Of a stretch of 64,000 nucleotides of DNA, positions 1 through 11,117 are shown piece after piece. This DNA comes from Macrocybe gigantea. Its lineage: Eukaryota > Basidiomycota > Agaricomycetes > Agaricales > Callistosporiaceae. The notes beneath the pieces were generated by a model. That model made no database searches. It had not been told where the DNA came from and saw nothing but the letters and a program-made list of their open reading frames with translations. Each line of letters opens with the position of its first letter. Positions within the stretch are counted from its first letter, which is position 1. The stretch spans positions 62,001-126,000 of the forward strand of contig SJRY01000138.1 of assembly GCA_011319805.1 (NCBI GenBank), in the 5' to 3' direction. Position numbers and translations under genes: made by a program.

Positions 1-3000
1 GCTTTTGACTAAGGAGAATCAAGACTCTCCTCATCGGTAATTCCGTCTTGACCTTTTTCATGCACGTGTCACGCTAAAGTTCGACGCGTTTCATTAGCTT
101 GCAATCTGGCGGCGCGGTTGAACCTGCTGCCAAACGACGAAAGTTAGACCCAAAATCATTTGGACGACCTCTGCAATCTCAAAAATCCTTCGCCGATGTC
201 CTCGAGCGACTCAAAGAGAAGACAGGAAGTGACGTTGGTATGTCCTCTTGCCTGGCTATTCATGCATCCGTGTTTCTGACCGTGGATATCAAGACGTGGA
301 GGGTGGAGCAGATCAATGGAACCGACCTCCGTTACCCAACATCAACCCTCGCAGGGACTCCATCAGTACGCCACCTCCCCTCGTCTCAGAGCTGCACCGC
401 TAATAGTTGTCACAGTATTCCAGCAGATCGACGTTGAGGGCTCGTATGACAGAGGAATATCGTTTCGCTTGTTCGGGGTTACTGAGGTATGGCTCTCTGC
501 TTCTGGAACTGGCTTGAGATTCGTAACATCCGCGCCAGGGTGGCAACAGTGTGCTTGCCCATATCACAGACTTCGTTCCCTATTTCTATATTCCGGTACC
601 TCGTGGCTTTACAGAAGCAGACGTAGAACCATTTAAGACCGAGCTGAATGTGAGTGATCCATGTATTTTTCTCAAGATGCCTCTTTTACACCTTGTAGAC
701 CCTAACTGCGAATGGAAACGATCCTGTGAGGAAAATAGAAATAGTCTCCAAGCGGAGTCTCTGGGGGTACAGAGGGGACGATTGGGTCCAATTCATGAAG
801 CTCATCATATGCGATGCACGGAGCCTTCCAAAAGTTCGAGATAAGTCACCTTTCATACCTTGGTCTAACTGTCTAAAGGAGTTCGTGATTACGCGTCTTT
901 GAAAGAGGCGAATGCAATTACCAAGGTCTATTCGCGGGGCCTATCCCAACGTTTGAAAGCAACATCGTATACACTCTCAGGTTCATGATTGACACGAAGG
1001 TAGGCTATTTCGATGTCGCTATGACGTCTTACTGAAGTTACATCAGGTTGTTGGCATGAACTGGATTGAAATTCCTGCTGGGAATTATACCATATTGGCT
1101 GAGGACAAGAAGAAATCGCACTGCCAACTTGAGATTGTTGTCCGGTTTGTCGTCGCCAGTTCCATACTCACATGTCTACTGATGTCGGCGCAAGCTACGA
1201 CAAGTTCATTTCTCACGCTCCGGAAGGCGCCTGGTCCAAGATCGCCCCATTACGGATTCTCAGCTTTGACATCGAATGTGCGGGTCGAAAAGGCATATTC
1301 CCAGAACCGCAAACCGATCCAGTCATTCAAATCGCTAACATGGTTACTCGTCAAGGCAGGTCTTTTTTCCTACCGCCTCAATACTTCGGAAGATGATGTC
1401 TTGCCTTTCACTAGGAGACCAAGAACCGTTCATTCGAAACGTTTTTACCTTGAATACCTGCTCCAACATCGTTGGCTCACAGGTCCTTTCCTTCAAAGAT
1501 GAAAAGGATCTGCTCCATGCTTGGAGAGACTTTGTTGAACGAGTCGACCCTGATGTTGTCATCGGTTATAACATTGCGAATTTCGATTTTCCGTATCTCA
1601 TGGATAGAGCTAAGGCTCTGAAAGCAACGAAGTTCCCGTATCTCGGAAGACTCAGAAGTATGCCTGTTTCTCATTGTTATGAGCTTGCTTAACATTCAGT
1701 TTGCAGATGTCCAAACTGAGGTGAAAAGTACGCACTTCTCTTCAAAAGCATACGGGCAGCGTGACTCCAAAGAAACGACGCTCGACGGACGCCTTCAACT
1801 TGACGTTCTACAATTTATGCAGAGAGAGCACAAGCTCCGCAGTTACACTCTCAATTCTGTCTGTGCACAATTCCTGGGGAGAACAAAGAAGATGTCCATC
1901 ATTCTGTGATAACGGAGTTACAAAACGGCACGCCAGAATCTCGGCGGAGACTAGCAGTGTACTGTCTGAAGGTGGGCACCAGTCGCTTTCCATTTTCAAA
2001 TGCGTCAGCATCCTGAACATGCCTGAAGGACGCCTATCTTCCACAACGACTAATGGACAAGCTGATGTGCTTCGTTAACTATATTGAGATGGCGCGTGTT
2101 ACCGGCGTTCCTTTCAATTACTTGCTCTCGCGCGGTCAATCCATCAAAGTGCTGTCCCAGCTGTTCCGGAGAGCGAACGATGAAGGCTACGTTGTCCCGG
2201 CACTTAGGAGCGAAGGTAGATATATGAGACTCCCAGTCTGACTTGCTATGATCAACCGATTCTTTGTAGGGACGGACGAACAATACGAAGGTGCTACCGT
2301 AATTGAACCTAAGAAGGGATATTACGACGCTCCGATAGCTACTCTGGATTTCAGCTCACTATATCCATCGATCATGATGGCGCATAACCTCTGCTATACG
2401 ACGCTGGTGGACAAGCACACCATCGACCGGCTCAATCTGGTCAAGGACGTGGATTATATCCAAACGCCGAATAACGGTAAGGGGCCTCTCTTATCCTGTT
2501 TTTCTACTGATATGAAATTTGATAGACTTCTTCGTCACGGCGGTCAGACGGAAAGGGCTCCTTCCCACTGTCTTGGAAGATCTCATCTCTGCTCGTAAGC
2601 GTGCAAAAGCCGACTTGAAGAAGGAAACCGACCCCTTCAAACGCGCCGTTCTAGACGGTCGACAACTTGCACTCAAAGTAATGGATTCTTGATATCCATC
2701 GTATGCTCTACTTAAACTTCTTACGCTTCCCTCAGATCAGTGCGAACTCTGTCTATGGATTTACAGGTGCCACTGTCGGGAAGTTGCCATGCCTTGCTAT
2801 TTCTTCGAGTGTCACATCCTATGGACGGCAGATGATTGAAAGAACAAAGCAGGTCGGTATATCGCTTTTTCCCTAAATAATTCTATTGCTTAATGGCTTT
2901 TTAGGAAGTGGAGGCCGAGTACTGCATCGCAAATGGCCGTTCGCACAATGCTGAAGTTATTTACGGAGATACGGATTCGGTGATGGTAAAGTTTGGGCCA

Positions 3001-4476
3001 ACAGATCTTCCGACCGTTATGGCATTAGGTAACGACATTGCTCAAGCAGTTGCATCTCGCTAAGGGCTATGCAACTTTAGGAAGTCAGGCGGCAGACTTC
3101 GTGACTGGGAAATTCGTTAAACCAATTAAGCTGGAGTTCGAAAAAGTCTACTTCCCCTACCTGTTGATCAGCAAGAAACGCTACGCAGGATTGTACTGGA
3201 CCAAGGCGGACAAGTTTGACAAGATGGATTCAAAGGGTATAGAGGTCAGTCCTGACGATTGTGCTGAGCTAAAATACCAATAACATGTTGTAGACCGTCC
3301 GACGAGATAATTGTCGACTTGTGTCGACCGTCATCGAAACTTGCCTACACAAGATGCTGATTGATAGAGATGTCAAAGGCGCAGAAGAGTGATTGAATTC
3401 TTATGCCTCTCTTCGGCGGTGTCTGATCAACGGACAAGGTATACAAAACAGACAATTTCGGACCTGTTACAGAACAAAGTGGATATGTCGCAATTGGTGA
3501 TAACAAAGGCGCTGTCGAAAAGTGGTGTGTCCCTCGATTTCCCAACATTTTTTTTTTCTAATCATGGGAGTAGATTACACTGGGAAGCAAGCACACGTTG
3601 AATTGGCTGAAAGAATGAAACAAAGAGATGCTGGTCAGTAGTGGACTACGACTAAGGTCATACTCATTCTTATCCTATACAGGTTCTGCTCCGACATTGG
3701 GTGATCGTGTTGCATATGTCATTATCAAAGGAATCAAAGGTATGCCAAGACACAACTTTTGGCTTGCTCCTCCATATTAACCCTCCCAATAGGCGCGGCC
3801 GCGTACGAGAAGTCAGAAGATCCGCTCTATGTGCTAGAAAACAATCTTCCGATCGATACCAAATATTATCTTGAGAATCAACTTTCCAAGCCGCTAATGC
3901 GTATTTTTGAGCCGATCTTAGGAGAGAAAGCAACTTCACTGCGTGAGTGATCAATGTATTGGACCTTTGCCTTTGCTCATAGAAAACTCCAGTTTCGGGC
4001 GACCACACAAGAACGATACAAATCGCGACGCCGACTGTGGGAGGCCTCATGAAATTCGCCGTTAAAACCATCACATGTCTTGGTTGCAAGACACCATTAC
4101 GACCCAATAATAGTGTCAAGAGTGAGTTACAAGTGAATGTCGATCTATCTGATTCTGAAAAGTTTGTGCCGACTAGACGGTGCCGTATGCAATAGTTGCC
4201 GACCACGGATTGGGGAACTGTACCAAAAGCAAATAGTCACTGCGTCAGATCTTCAGGTGCGGTTTTCGCGACTGTGGACGCAGTGCCAACGTTGTCAGGG
4301 CTCGTTGCATCAGGTGAGCCGTAGAAATATCACGATAGACTATCATTGCTCAAGAAAGCTAGGACGTTCTGTGTTCGAGCAAAGATTGTCCAATATTCTA
4401 CATGAGGAAAAAGGCCCAGAAGGACGTCGAAGACGCCAACGCGACACTGGAGCGCTTCGACTCTGACATTTGGTAG
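1..4476 (+). CDS. POL3: DNA polymerase delta catalytic subunit (5' end open)
   Basis: B-family replicative polymerase with 3'-5' proofreading, acting in the nucleus on the lagging strand. Exonuclease motifs appear in order: [10 protein letters not shown] near 1265, [11 protein letters not shown] near 1567, YCLKDAYL split by an intron near 1960-2025. Polymerase motifs follow: [11 protein letters not shown] near 2347, ANSVYGFTG near 2740, YGDTDSV near 2960. Two C-terminal cysteine clusters follow, CLGC near 4078 and CSSKDC near 4393, where the family binds zinc and an iron-sulphur cluster. The gene has many introns of 45-70 nt and the product is close to the usual 1,100 residues. No ATG opens it inside the window: the frame from base 2 joins by a phase-2 intron (37-97) to the exon at 98, so the start codon probably lies upstream. 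The frame breaks at a 4-G run (1876-1879), where one more G would restore the conserved sequence. Confidence 0.95.
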
Positions 4477-4650
4477 CGTTAATGATCACGTGTCAATGAG
4501 GTCATCAGTCAGAGGCTTGAACCTTATTTTGTAAACTATACAGCGTTTCTTAATATGGAATTATGTAGACCATCACAACAATGAACAAACATTTCGAGCT
4601 TGCCATCCTCAAGACCAAAAACCGCCTTCAACAACCGGCAAGCAAAAGAA

Positions 4651-5149
4651 ATGGCGCCTACTAAGAAATCCAAAGCGGCAAAGTCTACCGAATCCATCGC
4701 CGCCAGACTTGCCTTGGTTGTGAAGTCCGGGAAGTACTCCCTCGGATACAAATCGGCACTGAAGCAGATGAGGAGCGGTAAAGGTGAGCTTTCGGCTTCA
4801 TATGTCTCTCGGGGGCTGGAGCGTGAGGCTGAGAAGGTCCCTTGGGCTGACGCATCTGTTTTTCTCTCCAACCCGCAGCCAAGCTCGTGTTGATCGCCGG
4901 AAATTGCCCTCCTCTCCGTAAATCTGAATTGGAATACTACGCCATGTTGTCAAAAACGACCGTTCACCATTTTGCTGGCACGAACGTCGCCCTTGGTACC
5001 GCCGCCGGTAAACTCTTCCGCGTCGGGTGCGTAGCTTGCCCAGCATCATGTCGTTATTGTTTTGACATTCTAGCACCTGTAGTGTTATGACGATCACCGA
5101 TCCAGGAGACTCTGACTTGCTCAACTTTGCGGAGGGTAATGCCGCATAG
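4651..5149 (+). CDS. RPL30: 60S ribosomal protein L30 (eL30)
   Basis: Small protein of the large cytosolic ribosomal subunit. Three exons (4651-4783, 4879-5026, 5074-5149) join in frame to a product of about 118 residues, the usual length. Recognisable stretches are [40 protein letters not shown] and TDPGDSDLL. The ATG at 4651 gives the typical basic N-terminus [15 protein letters not shown] box lies at 4487-4492, just behind the polymerase gene. The 3' end faces the Arp9-like gene 153 bp away. In yeast eL30 represses its own splicing; nothing in this sequence was tested for that. Confidence 0.96.
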
Positions 5150-5301
5150 ATTGACGACGGCAAGGACTACACGCGATCCACACCTCCACACGCATGATTG
5201 TATACCGTACTGATGCAAATCTACAACCCCATGTGCTTATATGCGGCAGAAGGTTATCTGACTGTAAATGATGATAATTTTCCTCAATATTAAAAACTAA
5301 A

Positions 5302-7026
5302 TTACAACAAGGCTGGTGTCATCTCGATGATGGAACGTGGTCCTTTAGTCGAGTAGTCCAATTTTGTCACGAAATTTTTGCCTCCACTGTCGTTAAAGAC
5401 GATCTGCAGCATCATAGTTCAGTGCTGGAGAAAATTACAGAGAAAGCCACTAACCTTAGCTATTATACTGGTTCCCAAAAATGCAGCATATCCGTTGCCA
5501 GTATCGCGGTACTCTGGATAGTACTCTGGCAGCGATAGAAGGCGAATATGTCGCGCCTGAACGTCTGTCTGAAGCTCGGGATTAGCCACATAAGGTGCGA
5601 GACGAGACTGCATTGCCAAGCCGAGCCCTGGAATAAGTTAGGCTTAGGACAGCATCCAACAAAATCAAGGTAACTGAACATGCCTTTGACATGTCTTGTT
5701 AAATCGCCAGTGACGAGAACGCCCGCCCAGACATATTGTCGTTGATAAAATTCGACCCGGCTCAATGCGTGTGCAACGGTATTTTGCACCGGAGAGGGTG
5801 GCTCGGATTCGTCCCGAGGAATCTTCAGTCCTGCTACAAGAGAGGGGTCGAACAAGGGCTCGCAGAGCCGATGACGCTCCTTGCCCACCGTCAAAGAATG
5901 TTCTTGGAATTGTATTGTCAACAGATCGAGGGCTTCAATTTCTCTTGCGCGTGCTTGTTCAGCCGCGGACGCCTTCAGCGTCGCCTTTTTCTTCAGACCA
6001 TTTTCGATGACCGCCTTTTCTTTGCCAGCCACCAACACCGCAGCAATATCGGTGACACCTTCATCTTCAGGAACGGCGGTCTCTCCATCCGAAGGTATCT
6101 TGATGTGGCCTTCTCTCCACAGTTGTTTTACCAAGTCGTGCAATTTCGCATCTAATTGTTCCGGCTCCAAGGGAGCGGATTCTGGCGATAGAGTAGAGAC
6201 GATGGATTGATTGGAACGCAAGATATTGGCGAGATAGGCACGACAATCCCGAGCGCCTATCGGTGTCGACGTACATGCTTGGTGGACAATGAAATTCTCA
6301 TATATGGGTGTAATGTCGGTTCGTTCTTCGCCAATGTCGATGACGACACCGCTTAGAGAATTGGCCGAATACATTTGCGCCATCGGTCGTTCAAGAATGC
6401 CAAACCCAGCGACGTTAAAACGTTCAAAGAATATTTGGCATATACGTTCGTATGTGGCACGAGAAAGGCCCGCTGCAATTGAAAGAAGGACGGGGGATTC
6501 GTTCTGGGCGCGTCTGCGCTGGAGTTGGTTGAACAGGACGTATTTCCTAGTGTTCGGTCAGTTCTGGACAAACAGATAGCAATCGCGAAGAGGGGACGCG
6601 CACCATATAGCCTCGGCTTGTGTCCAATCGTAGACATCTGCATCTGCAAAAGGCCACGAGATGGCCACATCCTGCCCAGCGGCAATTGCATCGTCGAGCT
6701 GTGCGCCCACAAGATAGTCGTTGACGGAGGCGTTTGTGACAGAGAACTGGGATATACGGTGTGGGATTGCCTATCTTTCCTTGGAGGTAAAGAGCTGGAG
6801 GACGCAATAGGCTGCAGGGATTTGTTCAGGAATTCGCCAGATGAACTCTTACGCAGACCAGCGCGGGCGAGGATGTCCTTGTGGCTCGGACGTTAGCGGA
6901 GGCCACAGGCACCGAAACGAAACATACGACAGACGGGGTCCTGAGGAGATCGTGGAGACCGAGTCCAGCTCGAACGTTTGTCCTGTCGTTCTCGATGATG
7001 ACCACGTTCGCGTCGCGCAATGACAT
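5302..7026 (-). CDS. Actin-related protein, Arp9-like
   Basis: Spliced actin-fold protein of about 500 residues. The N-terminus (MSLRDANVVIIENDRTNVRA) and the central block GVVIDIGEERTDITPIYENF match the two phosphate-loop regions of the actin ATPase fold, though the phosphate loops are degenerate. A long charged insertion (roughly 6150-5850, rich in Lys, Glu and Ala) separates the subdomains. The C-terminus includes GNGYAAFLGTSIIAK, the usual actin-family ending block. Nuclear Arp9 is a subunit of SWI/SNF and RSC remodellers. I assign Arp9 from length and divergence; another nuclear Arp (Arp8 or Arp10) is possible. It is divergent from lanosterol synthase, with 106 bp between the start codons. 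Confidence 0.75.
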
Positions 7027-7132
7027 TTTTGTGGAGGAGACTGTTGTGGTTTGTTTGTGCTCTACTATCTTGTCTTCGGTTTAATAAAATGCAAGATCGT
7101 ATGATGTCCTACTCTTTTACCTCCGCTCCCCA

Positions 7133-10053
7133 ATGTACAGCCCGCTCAAAATTACGCGTACCCACACCGAGCCGTTCACTGACTACTCTCGCTGGAGGCT
7201 TTTGGTCAACGACGGAGGGCGCCATACATGGCATTACCTCCGCTCAGACGGAGAGGCGGAGGCTTGGCCTCAAACAACCTTGGATAAATTCTGGTTGGGC
7301 ACAGACACGGTGTGCTTCGTTTCATTTTTCATCCTGACTTTGCCCTTATTTGCAATAAGAACCTCCCCCACCTCCCGCCTGCGAGCAATGCACTAGAGGC
7401 GGCCCGTAACGGATACACCTTCTACAAGAACCTCCAGGCACATGATGGACATTGGCCAGGCGAATATGGCGGCCCCATGTTTCTGCTCCCAGGCTTGGTC
7501 ATAGGTTCATACGTGTCCGAGATGGGCTTCAAGGAGGAGGAACGACTTGAAATGATTCGGTATCTGATGAATCGGGTTCATCCTGAGGATGGAGGTTGGG
7601 GAATGTAGGTGCCTTCCCATGTGCCTTACGCGATACTCCACCCGTCCTCAACCTCATCTTCATCTTCTCCGATGTCCTCGTTTTCGCATACTTTCCCTAC
7701 ATCCCCAGATAATGCCGCAATTATTGACGCGTCTTCCATAGTCACGTTGAAGGTCACTCGACTGTCTTCGGCACGGCGCTGAACTACGCTGCCCTTCGCA
7801 TTCTTGGCGTCGACGCAGATCATCCGGTCTGTGTCAAGGCTCGCGCAACCCTCCATAAATTGGGTTTGTCCAGTCACCTGGTAATTTAGTCCTTGTCCTA
7901 AAAAAGATACTCTATTTCCTTAGGTGGTGCTGCTGCCAGTCCTGCATGGGGCAAGTTTTGGCTCGCTGTTCTCAATGTATACGACTGGGAAGGGCTCAAC
8001 CCTATACCTCCCGAACTATGGTAGGCCCTCATCTTCTGAGGAGCAACTTGTATCTAATGCAATCCAAAGGCTTTTTCCAGATTGGATGCCCTTCCATCCC
8101 CACCGATGGTGGATACATACCCGCACCGTTTACGTTCCAATGAGTTATCTATACGGCGTCAGATTTAGGGCCGAAGAAAATGATCTCATACTTTCTCTAA
8201 GAGAGGTGAGACAACGTCCCTTGTCGGCTGCTGATTGCAGCCCTTAACAATCATACGCAGGAATTATATACCCAAAATTACTATACAATTGACTGGCCAG
8301 CCCAGCGAAATAATATCTGCAAGGCCGACTTGTACGCTCCCCATTCACAGATCTTCGATCTAGTCAACGTCGTCTTGGCCACCTATGAACAATGTACTAT
8401 TCCCCCTCTGCGCCGCGCCGGCATAGAGCGTGCCTACGAACTCATCGTTTTAGAGGACGAAAACACTAGTTACCAAACACTTGGCCCTGTATCAAAGATG
8501 TTCAATCTTGTGGCGCGAGCACATCGCGAAGGACCAGAGAGTGAGGCGTTCAAGATGCATGAAGTCAAACGCCAAGATTTCATGTGGATCGGAAAGGAGG
8601 GGATGATGATGTGTGGGACGAACGGTAGCCAGCTATGGGACGCCGGTTTCATTACACAAGCCTTGGTAGAGACGGGCCTCGCACGACTGGAAGAGAATAA
8701 AGAAAGTCTCCTGAAAGCTCTGGATTGGCTAGATCAGGCCCAGATGCTTGAAGATCCAATTCATCATCATACGTCCTACAGACATGCCACTAAAGGGGCC
8801 TGGGGCTTTAGGTAAGTCAAGAGCCGGTTTTGATTGCATTCCGAAAAGCTAATCTCAAAACTCAGTACTAAAGAACAGGGCTATACGGTTAGTGACTGCA
8901 CGGGTGAGGGTTTGAAGGCGTCGATGTACCTTCAGTTCTACCTAGAGTATGCATTTCACACGTCGCTCTTCCTAAGCTCATGTGTGATTACAGCTTTACA
9001 CCGAAACCTATATCAGTTGAACGAATGTTCCATGCGGTCGACCTCATGTTGACGATGCAAAACCCGAATGGTGGTTTTGCAAGCTATGAGCCGATCAGAG
9101 GACCGAAATGGCTAGAATGGCTCAACCCGGCCGAAGTGTTTGGTGAGTTTTTCTATGAATATCTTGTTAGCGTCTCTAAATTGTATCGTTACTTCAGGAG
9201 ATATCATGGTGGAGTACTGCTACCCGGAATGCACAACATCAGTTATTACAGCCTTATCGATCTTCCGAAAACATTTTCCAGATTATCGCAAGGATGACAT
9301 CGAGTATGTCCGTCTTCACGCTGAATGGCAGGAAACTAGACGTGATTGTTCATAGGAGGACCATACGCGATGCCATCCACTACCTACACGAAGCCCAACG
9401 ACCTGAAGGTGGCTGGGTGGGATCTTGGGGCATATGCTTCACCTACGCCACTCAATTTGCTTTGGAGAGTCTCTCCCTGGTTGGCGAAACCTACGAGAAT
9501 AGTGATCGTGCCAAACGAGCCTGCGAATTCCTTCTTGGCAAACAAAGGGAGGACGGCGGATGGGGTGAGAGCTACAAGGTCAGAAAAGCATTGGTTATCG
9601 ATTGTCCGTCGAACTGAAATCTTTCGCATTTTGCTTTTGGAATTCTCAGTCCTGTGAGCAAGGGGCTTGGGTTGATCATGCGCAGACCCAAGTCGTGCAG
9701 ACCTGCTGGGCAGCGATGTCTCTGATGTATGCACGATATCCTTATCCAGAACCCATAGAGAAGGCTGTCAAGCTAGTCATGTCGCGGCAACTGCCGGTGA
9801 GGATGCTTCGAATTCATGTGCATCAGTTATTTGACTGAGAACGCCAACCCACCAGGATGGATCATGGGCACAGGAAGCCATTGAGGGCGTTTTCAACAAG
9901 ACATGTGCGATAGCGTATCCCAACTTCAAGTTTTCATTCCCTATCTGGATGCTGGGAAAAGCCCACCACTACCTAGCTGAACTAAGGAAAGGGAAAAAGC
10001 CAAACGGCCTTCTGAACGGACACTCCAATGGCACAGCCAATGGTCATCATTGA
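7133..10053 (+). CDS. ERG7: Lanosterol synthase (oxidosqualene cyclase)
   Basis: Cyclises 2,3-oxidosqualene to lanosterol in ergosterol synthesis, on ER or lipid-droplet membranes. Exons checked by frame include 7133-7309, 7360-7604 and one starting at 7742. Family blocks seen are [41 protein letters not shown] and several QW-type repeats ([27 protein letters not shown]). The catalytic-acid motif reads [11 protein letters not shown], with Gly where most cyclases have Ala (DCTAE). The C-terminus carries a Gly/Asn/His-rich tail. About 740 residues, normal for the family. It shares a 106-bp promoter with the Arp9-like gene. Confidence 0.96.
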
Positions 10054-10388
10054 GCACTGCTACTTTCTGGACACATCTTTGATATACGTGGCCGTGTATG
10101 TACAGAAGTGTCTTGTAGACATTGGCGGTGCTATTCCACTATTTTCTTTTCTCGCGATGAGTGCGGACTTGGGTTCGAGGTATGGGAACGTTGACGCGTT
10201 TCTTTATTGCAGCGCTATGCCATAACTTTCTTGCGTTACTGGACCGGTCAATTGGGGGTATCCCCCTCTAGAATGCTTTGTCCTTGATATGGTCATCCCA
10301 TTCATCATTTTCCACGTCATACATACAATGGACATCATTATAAAATGCCCACCATGCAAATCCTTCAAGCAGCATTTCCGTGGCCGCC
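10054..10388. other. Intergenic gap after ERG7
   Basis: I see no supported gene here on the plus strand. It holds the ERG7 3' flank and a short palindrome, GGGGGTATCCCCC, near 10255-10267. A 71-codon minus-strand open frame ending at 10268 enters it from the right and is discussed under rejected items. Confidence 0.5.
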
Positions 10389-10790
10389 ATGCTGGACGAT
10401 GGGTCTCTAGCGATCGCACTTGTCAAGCGCAGGGTCACCGTCGTGCAAGGTTTGTACTTTGTATTTTGGTTTCCATCTGCCACATTCCGTTAATGCCACG
10501 TGGACCCATCCTTCCATCTGTGATAGCATCTAGAAACCTCGACGTCAACGTTTATTCCCTTTTTGGCGGTCGTGTGTTCCTGGCCAACGACGTGCCCGGC
10601 GCTCGTGTTGCGTCAACCGACATCCTGATGATATTTCCTGCCTCTGACGCTATCGTTTCGCCTGCGCCAGGTATGGTGGAGTTGCCACAGCAGGCATTTT
10701 ACGACTTCAAGGAACTTAGTTCACGCTCTCAAAGAAAATATGAGGGTTTATGGAATGCCTGGACAGCAACATGCTGAGCTGAAAGCATGA
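10389..10790 (+). CDS. Small protein of unknown function
   Basis: I do not recognise it. Three exons (10389-10449, 10527-10670, 10720-10790) with canonical GT-AG introns of 77 and 49 nt join to exactly 91 residues plus stop, starting MLDDGSLAIALVKRRVTVVQ and ending MPGQQHAELKA. Codon third positions favour C and G as in neighbouring genes. The middle exon is hydrophobic (DILMIFPASDAIVSP). Further exons upstream of 10389 are possible because the frame stays open for about 15 codons. A competing open frame on the minus strand overlaps exon 1. Confidence 0.5.
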
Positions 10791-11117
10791 AAAAATCGGC
10801 CGCCGTAATCTTGCGAGCACCGCACTGCGCCATACCTTGTAGCTCTAGTCAATATCTCCTGTACTGTATAGATGAAAAGCGATCTGATATCAATATCGTC
10901 ATCATAAATTAAGATGCTGTACAAGGTTGTGGGCAATGGATATCACTGGCCGTGGTGCAGACGTCGTCCATATATACAATCAACCGAGGAATAAATCAAA
11001 ATTAATCGAAAACAATGCACAGAAAGTAAGGGGTCAGGCAACTGGAGTGGCCTCGGGATCACGATAGATCTGGTGAGGTCGATATTGAGAAACAACTGAA
11101 AGGCTGAGAAGCAAGAT
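10791..11117. other. Intergenic gap between the small unknown gene and BRN1
   Basis: Convergent 3' flanks of the small unknown gene and condensin subunit Brn1. AT-rich, with stop codons in all frames and no recognisable gene or repeat. Confidence 0.5.

Noticed and set aside
3545..3560. Poly-T run as a possible transposon tail
   Set aside because: It is the pyrimidine tract of a POL3 intron, followed by a correct acceptor and conserved sequence.
7626..7877. 83-codon acidic minus-strand open frame
   Set aside because: It lies across an intron and a conserved exon of lanosterol synthase and is the antisense shadow of both.
10255..10267. Palindrome GGGGGTATCCCCC behind ERG7
   Set aside because: Short and isolated; chance occurrence in the 3' flank is plausible and nothing around it suggests an element.
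10268..10483. 71-codon minus-strand open frame ending in an acidic, aromatic tail
   Set aside because: It looks protein-like, but upstream frames on this strand are broken and do not join by canonical introns, while the plus strand gives three consistent exons. Kept as an alternative only.
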